NCBI RefSeq assembly: GCF_900699765.1
Contig: NZ_CAADHO010000008.1
Coordinates: 186,001 to 250,000 of the forward strand
Reading direction: 5' to 3'
DNA from: Desulfoluna butyratoxydans
GTDB lineage: Bacteria > Desulfobacterota > Desulfobacteria > Desulfobacterales > Desulfolunaceae
DNA length: 64,000 nt
The notes beneath the pieces were generated by a model. That model worked only from the letters and a program-made list of their open reading frames with translations. It was not told the DNA's origin and did not search any database. Shown in pieces: positions 26,209-34,292 of the stretch (position 1 is the stretch's first letter; each line of letters opens with the position of its first letter). The position numbers and the translations under genes were made by a program.

Positions 26209-27269
26209 TTAAGCCTCTGCCAGACGCTTCAAAGAATACATCCCGGCAATCCCCTTGACAGGTTTCGGGATTTTATCACGCGTTGTCTGAAAACGATCTC
26301 TAAATGTTTCATAGCCCGCTTCAACAAACGCCCGGGAGCCAATAATTCCTGAATCCGTAAAGTAACGGGTCCTGTACCTGAATCGTCGTACGCGGGTCAT
26401 CTCAAAACCGTCGGCGGTCTCCTCGTCCAGAACCGCCTGTGAAATATTCGCCTTGCCCCTCTTCTCGATGGCCCCTGCGTGATAAAGATACTCACGGTAC
26501 GTTCGGCCCACCGCCCCCAATTCGGGTGTGCCAATATCCGCAGAGAGAAAATCGTCTCTGTTTCCGGTCTGGACATGATACCCGATGGAGCACCAGCGAT
26601 AATCTTCAGGCCGCTTGACAATGCCGGCCCGCACGGCGTTTAGATCTATGTAGGCAAGACAATGGATCAACGTATCCCCCTGCTCAACAAGAACGCTTTT
26701 GAAACGTTCCCCCCACAAGGTCCCTTTTCGATTTCTCCGCTTGTTGAAGAAACAGGAGAAACGCTGCTTGATGTCCTTCACATAGGCAGACAGGCTGCAA
26801 AACCGTTCCCGGTATTCCTCCAACCGCCCCTCGGGAAAGAACATATTTTCCCCATAGAGAAGGTGAAAGCGCCTTCGAACCTCATCATCGGAAACCATGT
26901 CCTCCGGGGCTACCTCGATGAGCAAATGGAAGTGATTTCCCATAATCGCAAACCCAAAAACCTCGACACAATAAATCGCTGAAAACCTGCGAATGATGCG
27001 TACCAGCTCGTCTTTTTCGACCTTACCGAACGGCAGACCGTCCAACGCGGTTCGGCTGATCACATGGTACGCTGCTTTTTGACCTGAATCCGTGACGACC
27101 ATACGGGGAACTCGCGGCATACCGGCCTCCTCCCTTGGTCCTGCAGAATTATTTTGTGGATACTGGATTTAGAAGACAGAGAATTCATCAACATTTAAGG
27201 ACGATAGACACTCACACAGCACTATCACACAGAACTGTATGTTGAGTCCAGCATAAAGAACCTGTCCCC
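25619..27269. mobile_element. Possible RAYT-type element bounded by inverted 9-mers
   Basis: The Y1 transposase gene lies between GGGGACAGG (25619-25627) and CCTGTCCCC (27261-27269), which are exact reverse complements. The 9-mer also occurs alone at 21082. Short inverted marks of this type may be recognition sites or relics. The ends of a mobile unit are not proven. Confidence 0.35.
26209..27120 (-). CDS. REP-associated (Y1, IS200-like) tyrosine transposase
   Basis: The protein has 303 residues, and the ATG follows GGAGGAGG by 5 nt. The N-terminal half is a Y1 HUH domain: YHVISRTALDG, FGFAIMGNHFHLLIEV (HUH motif NHFHLL), then KRRNRKGTLWGERFKSVLVE. YIDLNAVRAGIVKRPEDYRWCS is the typical RAYT/TnpA_REP block (about residues 155-175). 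The C-terminal 100 residues resemble the extra tail of long RAYTs. Y1 enzymes nick single-stranded hairpin DNA, and RAYTs are linked to REP palindromes. Many such palindromes lie in this window. The gene is intact. Confidence 0.88.
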   Translation of the reverse strand: MPRVPRMVVTDSGQKAAYHVISRTALDGLPFGKVEKDELVRIIRRFSAIYCVEVFGFAIMGNHFHLLIEVAPEDMVSDDEVRRRFHLLYGENMFFPEGRLEEYRERFCSLSAYVKDIKQRFSCFFNKRRNRKGTLWGERFKSVLVEQGDTLIHCLAYIDLNAVRAGIVKRPEDYRWCSIGYHVQTGNRDDFLSADIGTPELGAVGRTYREYLYHAGAIEKRGKANISQAVLDEETADGFEMTRVRRFRYRTRYFTDSGIIGSRAFVEAGYETFRDRFQTTRDKIPKPVKGIAGMYSLKRLAEA

Positions 27270-27325
27270 AAACTGGTTTTGCGCTTGACATCATGCGGCT
27301 CGGGCTGTAGTGTGCGCTTCGTTGT

Positions 27326-27402
<77 letters not shown>

Positions 27403-27417
27403 CTTAAAAAATACAAA

Positions 27418-27449
27418 GGCCCGGAAGAGTCATCTTCCGGGCCTTTTTT
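27418..27449 (+). terminator. Rho-independent terminator after tRNA-fMet
   Basis: GGCCCGGAAGA (27418-27428) pairs with TCTTCCGGGCC (27433-27443) around GTCA, followed by six T residues. Confidence 0.9.
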
Positions 27450-27494
27450 GTTGGTGTTGGCAATGGGGATTCACAGAGACGCGAGGCCCCGTCG

Positions 27495-28178
27495 TCAGCG
27501 CCCCACAAAGGCAAGAAACATCTCCACGCCGGCAATGTCCAGCACCACGCCCTCTTTGGAGATAGAAAGAACCCTTGCCCCGTCCACGGAAGCGCCCTCG
27601 CGGATAATCTGGCTGTTGATGACAGCGATGCGCCGGGAAGGAGTCTGCGACCACCGCACCCCCTGAAGGCGATAGGTCCCGGAATCGGCCGCAGGCAAGC
27701 GGCGCAGCTCGTCTTTGGACAGCTCCGGCACATCAGGCAAAGCAGCGACAGGTTGCCCCTGCCCCTGGGACGCTTGAATTGATTCGGAAACAGGTTCCGG
27801 CTCCACAGCGGGTCCGACTGGTGAATCCGGCTCTGATAAAGGCGCCGTCGCACCAGGCGATGAAGCCACCTGGGAAATCGGGCGCGATTGCGTTTCGGCA
27901 CTGGAAGAGTCTTGGGTGACCGGAGAACTCGGGGCCACCACGCGAAAAACCGAGGTCACACCAAGGGGCGCCTCATCGGCCACGACAGTCGGCCCCCGAC
28001 CATAGGCCAGATAAAACCCTGCCCCCGCAAGCCCCACACCCGCTACAAACACAGCCACAAAGGGAAGCAGGCGGGCAAAGCCCGTCTTTTGCCGTGGCGC
28101 CACCCCTGCGAACCCAACGTTTCCGGCGTGTTTTTCCTCTTCTTCCATTCGCTTCAAGGCTTCCAGAACCGAACTCAT
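27495..28178 (-). CDS. gspB: GspB-like type II secretion assembly protein
   Basis: The protein has 227 residues. The start MSSVLEALKRMEEEE is typical of GspB-type proteins. One membrane segment follows (about residues 36-60), then a long Pro/Ser/Glu linker (about residues 75-150), then the C-terminal GspB domain (about residues 165-225: YRLQGVRWSQTPSRRIAVIN, EGASVDGARVLSISKEGVVL). GspA and GspB form an inner-membrane pair that helps the secretin cross peptidoglycan. The start overlaps the gspA stop by 4 nt. No other gsp gene is in the window, so the main T2SS cluster must be elsewhere. Confidence 0.85.
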   Translation of the reverse strand: MSSVLEALKRMEEEEKHAGNVGFAGVAPRQKTGFARLLPFVAVFVAGVGLAGAGFYLAYGRGPTVVADEAPLGVTSVFRVVAPSSPVTQDSSSAETQSRPISQVASSPGATAPLSEPDSPVGPAVEPEPVSESIQASQGQGQPVAALPDVPELSKDELRRLPAADSGTYRLQGVRWSQTPSRRIAVINSQIIREGASVDGARVLSISKEGVVLDIAGVEMFLAFVGR

Positions 28179-29842
28179 GGGATCTCTCCTTTTTGTCGGT
28201 CATGGGCGGCTACGCGCTCCGGGGTACCGGGCAATCCGTTTTTCAACGCAGCGGCAAGGGCCACGCGGGTAAGGTCCCCCACCATGCCGTCGGAGAGAAT
28301 ACCATAAGCCTCCTGCAGGGCATGCACCGCCCGAAGGGTCTCGACGTCAAAACGCCCGTCCACGCTCACCCCGTGAAACCCGGCCCGGGAGAGAGCCGAT
28401 TCAAGGGCGATGACCTCCTGGAGGCCCGAGCGCTCCGTCACCACCTCGGAGAAACCCAGGGGGTTGGTGCAGGCGATAAGGGCCCGACCGGACCAGAGCC
28501 TGTCGGCATCGCCCTTAGACAGCTCCACGATCCCTTTGGAAGATTGAAACCGCAACAGCCCATGTTCCTCCGCCCCTTCAAAGACCATAGCCAAGGGCCC
28601 CTGGCCGCCGGAGCCGAACAGCATCAGGACCGGCAGGCCGAAGGCCATGGCCCTGTCCAGATCCCCGTCCATGGGCATCACCTCCATGCCCAGGGGCGCG
28701 GCCACGGCAGAGAGAAGAAGGTAGGGATCCCCGATGGCCGGAAGCTCGGAGGCCGAGAGTGTGTGCCCCCACGCCCCCATGATCCGGCGAACGCCCCAGG
28801 GTACGGACTCAGCAACCCCCGCCTCGTCAAACAAGTCAAACAGGCCGTAGGTGGCCGGAGGGGCTGTACTGGCCGCCCCATCCGTTGCGGCAACCGGAAT
28901 CCTCTGTGTCGCCTCCGGGTGCCACAGGGAGGTGCCGAAGACCAGAAACCCGGCCATGAACACAATGGCAACTCCCAGCACCGCCACGCCCCACGCCGGC
29001 AAGGGCCGCCCCAAAAGGGTACGATCCATGTAGGGCCGGTCCGCAAGCTCCGCCACGGCCTTCTTCACTGCCCCGACGTCCACACGGTCCTTGCCCGCCA
29101 CATACCCGCAGAGCAGGGCCCGGTCACAACAGATGTTGATGACGCGCGGCGTGCCCCCGGAATAGCGGTACACCTGTGCCCTGGCCCGGGGGGTGAAGAG
29201 ATCGCCCCGGGCCCCCAGGGAGGCCCGTTTCAAACGATGGATAATGTAGTCATGGGTCTCTTCGGAGGAGAGGGGTTGCAGGCGGCAGGCCAGGGAAATC
29301 CGCTGGGCCAGTTGACGGAGTTCATAGCGTTCCAGCATCTCCCCGAGCTCGGGCTGGCCGCAGAGGACGGTCTGAAGCAGCTTGGCGCGGGTGGTCTCAA
29401 GGTTGGAGAGAAGGCGAAGCTCCTCCAGGACTTCGATGGAAAGGTTCTGGGCCTCGTCGATGACAAGAAGGGCCTTTTTTCCCATCTCCCGGTTTTCAAT
29501 GAGGAACCGCTGAAGGGCCGCCGTCAGGTCCGACCGGCTGGAAGACGCGGCGTCGATGCCGAAATCGCGGTTAATGGACTGGAGCAGCTCCACAGCGTTC
29601 AAGGTGGGGTTGAAGATGCAGGCAACGGACACCGTCTCGTCCAACCCCTCAAGGAAGGTGCGCAGCAGGGTGGTCTTGCCCGTGCCCACCTCCCCTGTCA
29701 CCTCCACAAACCCCTCACCGGTCTCAAGGGCATAGGTCAGGTGGCCCAGGGCCTCCTGATGGCACCGGGAAGGAAACAGGTACGATGGCGTCGGCACCAG
29801 CTGAAAGGGCCGTTCCTTGAGATGAAAGTGTCGTCGGTACAT
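28175..29842 (-). CDS. gspA: GspA/ExeA-like AAA ATPase with peptidoglycan-binding domain
   Basis: The protein has 555 residues. The N-terminal ExeA/MSHA-type ATPase has Walker A GEVGTGKTT (about residues 50-58), Walker B LLVIDEAQN and the sensor region SGGTPRVINICCDRAL. One membrane helix (about residues 275-295, AWGVAVLGVAIVFMAGFLVF) separates it from a periplasmic part. That part ends in a peptidoglycan-binding_1 domain (about residues 480-545, FDVETLRAVHALQEAYGI). GspA hydrolyses ATP and binds the cell wall to let the secretin multimer assemble. The AMP-ligase gene ends 33 nt upstream on the same strand. Confidence 0.9.
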   Translation of the reverse strand: MYRRHFHLKERPFQLVPTPSYLFPSRCHQEALGHLTYALETGEGFVEVTGEVGTGKTTLLRTFLEGLDETVSVACIFNPTLNAVELLQSINRDFGIDAASSSRSDLTAALQRFLIENREMGKKALLVIDEAQNLSIEVLEELRLLSNLETTRAKLLQTVLCGQPELGEMLERYELRQLAQRISLACRLQPLSSEETHDYIIHRLKRASLGARGDLFTPRARAQVYRYSGGTPRVINICCDRALLCGYVAGKDRVDVGAVKKAVAELADRPYMDRTLLGRPLPAWGVAVLGVAIVFMAGFLVFGTSLWHPEATQRIPVAATDGAASTAPPATYGLFDLFDEAGVAESVPWGVRRIMGAWGHTLSASELPAIGDPYLLLSAVAAPLGMEVMPMDGDLDRAMAFGLPVLMLFGSGGQGPLAMVFEGAEEHGLLRFQSSKGIVELSKGDADRLWSGRALIACTNPLGFSEVVTERSGLQEVIALESALSRAGFHGVSVDGRFDVETLRAVHALQEAYGILSDGMVGDLTRVALAAALKNGLPGTPERVAAHDRQKGEIP

Positions 29843-29875
29843 GTCTTGCCCTGGGTGTGCTTGAAAACAAGCATG

Positions 29876-31459
29876 TTACTCGTACAGTTTTCGGAAGTCC
29901 CGGTTGGTACGGATATACTTACGCCTGAGCTTCGGTTTTTCGATTTTTCCCGTGGGGTTTCGGGGCACCTCGCCGAAAAAGATCTTTCGCGGCCGTTTGT
30001 AGCGGGGAAGGTTCTCGCAGAAGGCCTCCAGGGCGTCCCGCGTCATGGAGCGCCCCTCCTTGATCATCACCACAGCGGCCACCACCTCGCCCAGGCGCTG
30101 GTCCGGGTAGCCGATGATGCCCACGTCCTGCACATCCGGGTGGGTGATGATGTGGTTCTCGATCTCCACGGGGAAGATGTTCTCCCCGCCGGAGATGATG
30201 AGATCTTTTTTCCGATCCACGAGCCAGATAAAGCCGTCTTTGTCCTTCCGGGCCATGTCCCCGGTGCGGAGCCAGCCGTCCACGATGCACTTGGCCGTCT
30301 CTTCCGGGTTTTTATAGTACTCGGTCATGACCCCGGGCCCCTTGATGATCAGCTCCCCGGTCTCCCCTCCGGGAAGCTCGTTCAGGGCACCGTCCACCAC
30401 CTTGGCCGCCCACTGGTGTCCGGGCAGCCCGATGGCCCCCACCTTGTGCTCGTTTTCAAGCCCCAGGTGAACACACCCGGGCCCGGAGCACTCGGTGAGA
30501 CCGTAGTTGGTATCGTAGTCGTGGTGGGGGAAGAGTTTCTTCCACTCGTCAATAAGGGATGGCGGCACGGGCTGGGCACCGATGTGCATAAGGCGCCAGG
30601 CGTCCAGGTTGTACTCGGTAAGCACCACGTCGCCGTTTTCGATGGCGATGAGAATGTCGTGGGCCCAGGGCACCAGGAGCCAGACAATGGAGACCTGCTC
30701 TTCGGATGCCACCCGCAGGATATACTCGGGCTTGACCCCTTTGAGGATAACGGTACGCGCCCCCACCTTGAAGTTTCCGAACCAGTGCATCTTGGCGCCG
30801 GTGTGATACAGGGGAGGGATGCAGAGAAAGTTGTCGAGGTGGGTCTGCCCGTGGTGGGCGTTTTCCACCTCGCAGGCAAAGGCCAGGTTGCCGTGGGTGA
30901 GGCGCACGGCCTTGGGGGTTCCGGTGGTGCCGGAGGTAAAGTAGAGGGCAGCGGTATCGGCCTTGGACAGGGGAACAGGAACAAAGGCTGTCTCGTCCGT
31001 ATCCATAAGGCTCCCGAGGTGCATGGCCCAGTCCGGGCAGCAGCGCTTGGGCCCGTCGAAGATCCAGTGTTTCACGCTGGAAGAGAGCTCTCCCCTCACC
31101 TCTTCCAGGCGGCCGATGAACTCTTCGCCAAAGACAAACACCTCGGCTTCGGCCACGTTGGTGCACAGGGCGATCTTCTCGGCGTCAAAACGGAAGTTCA
31201 GGGGAACCACCCAGGCCCCGGTTCGAAGGATGCCGAAGTAGATGGGAAGCCACTCCAGGGAGTTGCTCATGAGCTGAACCACGCGCCCCCCTTTGCTCAC
31301 CCCGAGCCCCTGGAGGACCGCAGCCAGCTCCGTGGCGTAGGTGTCGAACCCGGCCCAGGTGATTTCCCGCCGGAGATTCTTGGCGGGCTCGCGTTCGATA
31401 AGTGAGATTTCGCAACCGTAGAGGGAGGCGTTTTCGGCCAGTATATCCGTAATCAACAT
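29876..31459 (-). CDS. AMP-forming acyl-CoA synthetase
   Basis: The protein has 527 residues from an ATG with CAGGG 7 nt upstream; the frame is open further upstream without support. ANL superfamily motifs: TSGTTGTPKAV (P-loop), YGLTECSGPG (motif A5), GWLRTGDMARKDKDGFIWLVDR (A7/A8, core LRTGDMA) and the C-terminal catalytic Lys in NPTGKIEKP. It activates a carboxylic acid, probably a fatty or aromatic acid, to its CoA thioester in the cytoplasm. Enzymes for unsaturated acyl-CoA are encoded nearby (34293 and 36732). Chain length cannot be read from the sequence. Confidence 0.9.
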   Translation of the reverse strand: MLITDILAENASLYGCEISLIEREPAKNLRREITWAGFDTYATELAAVLQGLGVSKGGRVVQLMSNSLEWLPIYFGILRTGAWVVPLNFRFDAEKIALCTNVAEAEVFVFGEEFIGRLEEVRGELSSSVKHWIFDGPKRCCPDWAMHLGSLMDTDETAFVPVPLSKADTAALYFTSGTTGTPKAVRLTHGNLAFACEVENAHHGQTHLDNFLCIPPLYHTGAKMHWFGNFKVGARTVILKGVKPEYILRVASEEQVSIVWLLVPWAHDILIAIENGDVVLTEYNLDAWRLMHIGAQPVPPSLIDEWKKLFPHHDYDTNYGLTECSGPGCVHLGLENEHKVGAIGLPGHQWAAKVVDGALNELPGGETGELIIKGPGVMTEYYKNPEETAKCIVDGWLRTGDMARKDKDGFIWLVDRKKDLIISGGENIFPVEIENHIITHPDVQDVGIIGYPDQRLGEVVAAVVMIKEGRSMTRDALEAFCENLPRYKRPRKIFFGEVPRNPTGKIEKPKLRRKYIRTNRDFRKLYE

Positions 31460-31921
31460 AAGGCAACCCTGTAAAAAATGCCGGCGAAAAAAAGTCGGCG
31501 CCGCACGCGACATTCCCCGTCCCGCCTTGTCGCTGCCGCCAGCCCGTATGTCCCGGGTGCCCGCAGGCACCACGTGGTCGACTTTTTTCGAAGGCCGTCA
31601 AAATAAAAACCAAAAGCAACGGGACCGTAATCAAACCGACCCTGCGCAGAGGGCCTGCCGATCAAGACTTATCACATACCACAGCCCCTGCAGAACCTCT
31701 ACCCCTGATAGCGCGAAGGCAAGGAGATCCGCATACGGATCCCGCCACCAAAAACAAGGCCCTGACCACCGTTCCACCACCGGGCAGCGCGTCACGTTTT
31801 GCCCTGATCTCATCCTGTCGATTCGGCCCAGACAAGCTGCCGGTGGCCAAACATTCGCCCGATTTATGCGTTGGATGCAGCTATTCAGTTGCCTTCGACT
31901 TGAGTAATGACGGTTCCAAAA

Positions 31922-31965
31922 GCCTGCCTCCGGCGGCCAGGTGGGGGCACCTGGAAACCCTGAGG
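31922..31965. repeat. Dispersed repeat, truncated copy
   Basis: GCCTGCCTCCGGCGGCCAGG is followed by TGGGGGCACCTGG, a degraded form of the type B start. CCAGGTG and CACCTGG form a small hairpin. Confidence 0.55.
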
Positions 31966-32109
31966 CGAATGCATGGAGGCAGCCATTCTGCATGCGTCAC
32001 CAGAGCATTCGCCTGATGTGTGAGCAACCGCCTTTGCACGAGAGGCCCCCTTCATTCTTCTTGAATCACGATGAAATGAATATAGGGTTCCCTATGACTT
32101 TAACCGGAA

Positions 32110-32330
32110 TAACTTCGGCGGGTCGCTTTATTGAAATTTCGGATTAATGCCTGTTTATCAAATTTTCAGAATTTGGTCCCCCGGCAGGGCCACCGGAGGC
32201 AATGCGGTTAAATCGACAATGAGCAAGCAGCGACAACGTATCCTGTGACGTCGAAGCGTGTGAGCCAGCCCGCACAAACCCTCAGCGTTTATGTCGGGCG
32301 CAGCCCGAGCCGAAGGCCTGCTGTTTCCAC
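32110..32330. repeat. Dispersed repeats, types A and B side by side (inverted)
   Basis: The first part has GGCGGGTCGCTTTATTG, then CTGTTTATCAAATTTTCAG and CCCCCGGCAGGGCCACCGGAGGC. From 32222 onward the sequence is the reverse complement of the end of the 50421-50590 copy (CCTGTGACGTCGAAGC, CCCGCACA, CGTTTATGTCGGGC, CCCGAGCCGAAGGCC). Confidence 0.7.
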
Positions 32331-32393
32331 CCACGTTAACCATGGAAGGCTTACTTGATCTGTAGGTTTACCGTTGGATTTGACAAACGAACC

Positions 32394-33887
32394 TCACCCC
32401 TTGAGCCCCCGAAAGCGGCGACGTTCCCTTACAAAGGGAGAGTCCACCTCGGCTTCGGCCCAGCGCACCATGTTGCGGATCATCCCCTGGAACACCAGCT
32501 CATGGAAGGGTTTGACAGCAATCCAGTAAAGACGCCCCAGAAAGCCCGAAGGGTAGAAAATCGCGGTCTGGTGGATCCACACCCGGTCGCCTTCGGTCTT
32601 TACCTCAAACTCCAGCCACGCCTTCCCGGGCAGCTTCATCTCCGAAATCAGCCGCAGGAGCTGGCCCTCTTCAAACCGCTCCACTCGCCAGAAATCAAGG
32701 TGGTCTCCGCTTCGGAGCTCCCGTCGGTGGGGCCGCCCGCGCCTCACCCCCACCCCGCCCATCCAATAGTCCACGGCCCCGCGGACCCGCCAGAGAAAGT
32801 TGAAGGCGTACCAGCCGTTTCGCCCCCCGATGCGGGCTATGGAAGAGAAGGCCCGGCCCGGGGTTGTGCTCACCCGGCGACTCCGCTGGTCAATGTACCG
32901 GGCCCCCATCCAGGAGGTCTCCGGTCCCGGCGGCTTGCCCCCGGCCGAAGAGACCGCGTCGGTCCACCGACTCTCGGCAAAGGCCCGCTCCTCGTTCATC
33001 AGGGCCCTTCGGATCGCCTCCCGGGCGCTCATGGGCTCCACGCTGAACAGCTCCCGGGCAGACGGGTCATGCACCACGGTCTGGTTTTTCACCCCCTCGA
33101 TGAGTTTTTTTCCCACCCGGGCGTATACAGGGGTCACCAGCCCCAGCCAGAGGCTGCTCACCCCGGGGGTGAGGATGGGTACAGGAATCATGAGCCGGGA
33201 AAGTCCGCGCTCCCTGGCGTAGGCCTCCATGAGATCCTGATAGGAGAGGGGCTCGGAGCCCCCCACTTCGACGACGCGGCTCTCGGACAGGGGCAGGGTT
33301 ACGGCTTCGGTCAGGTACCGGATCAGGTCTTCGATGCCGATGGGCTGGGCCATCACCTTGACCCAGCGGGGCAGGAGCATCACAGGGAGTCGCTCGGTGA
33401 GCGCCCGCACCAGCTCAAAGGAGAGACTCCCCGAACCAATCACGATGGAAGCCCGGAATTCCAGGGTGGGCACCGACGAGCGCCTGAAAATCCGCCCCAC
33501 CTCCTGGCGGCTTCGAAGGTGGGCCGACAGGTTCGGCCCTTCCCCCAGTCCCCCAAGGTAAATAATCTTACGAACGCCGGCACGCAGGGCAGCCCCCACA
33601 AAATTGGTGGCCGCCTTTCGGTCCATCTCTTCAAAGGCCCCTGTGGCGCCCATGGAATGAATCAGGTACAGGGCCGTGTGAACACCCTCCATGGCCTGAT
33701 CCAGGGAGGGCACATCAAAGACATCCCCCTTGGACACCTCGGTGCCCTCCGCCGTCCGGTACTTTAGAAAGGCCGCGCGCCTTGCCAGACACCGCACACG
33801 AAACCCCTCCCCTTCAAGAACGCGAAGCAGACGCCCCCCCACATACCCCGTGGCTCCGGTCAGCAAAATCAACGGACGTTCATCCAT
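32394..33887 (-). CDS. NAD(P)-binding epimerase-like protein with DUF2867 domain
   Basis: The protein has 497 residues. Residues 1-300 form a Rossmann NmrA/complex-I-39kDa-like domain with the cofactor motif TGATGYVGG, and RKIIYLGGLGEG in place of the usual Tyr/Lys site. Residues about 330-490 are the DUF2867 domain (GRNGWYAFNFLWRVRGAVDY, DFWRVERFEEGQLLRLISEMK, FYPSGFLGRLYW; each shown as a short block). This fusion is a known family in proteobacteria and actinobacteria with no defined reaction. It is transcribed alone, away from the FadH-like gene. Confidence 0.82.
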   Translation of the reverse strand: MDERPLILLTGATGYVGGRLLRVLEGEGFRVRCLARRAAFLKYRTAEGTEVSKGDVFDVPSLDQAMEGVHTALYLIHSMGATGAFEEMDRKAATNFVGAALRAGVRKIIYLGGLGEGPNLSAHLRSRQEVGRIFRRSSVPTLEFRASIVIGSGSLSFELVRALTERLPVMLLPRWVKVMAQPIGIEDLIRYLTEAVTLPLSESRVVEVGGSEPLSYQDLMEAYARERGLSRLMIPVPILTPGVSSLWLGLVTPVYARVGKKLIEGVKNQTVVHDPSARELFSVEPMSAREAIRRALMNEERAFAESRWTDAVSSAGGKPPGPETSWMGARYIDQRSRRVSTTPGRAFSSIARIGGRNGWYAFNFLWRVRGAVDYWMGGVGVRRGRPHRRELRSGDHLDFWRVERFEEGQLLRLISEMKLPGKAWLEFEVKTEGDRVWIHQTAIFYPSGFLGRLYWIAVKPFHELVFQGMIRNMVRWAEAEVDSPFVRERRRFRGLKG

Positions 33888-34292
33888 AATCCACTCCCTG
33901 TGTTCAATGGTCTCTCATCGCCCACGCCAGCCCTTACCCCTTACCCCTTACCCCTTACCCCTTACCCTTTAGCCCTTTAGCCCTTAGCCCTTAGCCCTTA
34001 GCCCCCATTATACACCACCTCACCCCTTCAGAAAGTCGTTTTGTCCCAAAGGGTTGACTCCCTGTGGACAAAACCGAAAAACCCGTGATAGGCTGAGACC
34101 GTTTTCATCGGGCCTATCAACACCCCCAGGCCCGTGCATCGCAGGAACACACGCATCAGTCATCGTTTTTTCCGAAACGCATTTTACCGAAAAACGCGCC
34201 CGGCCCGCGAATCTATTGCCAGGCACCCATGCCATCGTCAACGGAACGTCGTTCGGTTTCTCTTACGCCATGTTTCATGTCAAGGAGGCTCG
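33888..34292. other. Divergent intergenic region with heptamer repeat
   Basis: This 405-nt space lies between the divergent DUF2867 and FadH-like genes. Apart from the tandem repeat at 33931-34005 nothing definite is seen. The frame of the downstream gene is open through part of it, but the strong Shine-Dalgarno at 34282 marks the true start. Confidence 0.5.
33931..34005. repeat. Tandem heptanucleotide repeat (CCCTTAC then CCCTTAG)
   Basis: About five units of CCCTTAC lead through CCCTTTAG into about five units of CCCTTAG. Such slippage-prone arrays change length easily. This one sits between two divergent promoters. Confidence 0.9.

Larger units (their letters stand above)
31460..32393. other. 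Intergenic region with several dispersed repeats
   Basis: This 934-nt space holds no convincing gene. Repeats lie at 31922-31965 and 32110-32330. CTATTCAGTTGCCTTC at about 31881 is another copy of the motif bordering other family members. The 3' half is almost entirely repeat material. Confidence 0.6.

Noticed and set aside
28094..31405. A 1,103-codon open frame on the plus strand opposite gspB, gspA and the acyl-CoA ligase.
   Set aside because: It is antisense to three well-supported genes and has no family motif. Long antisense frames are expected from strong GC codon bias.
32355..33767. A 470-codon plus-strand frame opposite the DUF2867 gene.
   Set aside because: It is a Pro/Gly/His-rich shadow with no domain and no ribosome site.
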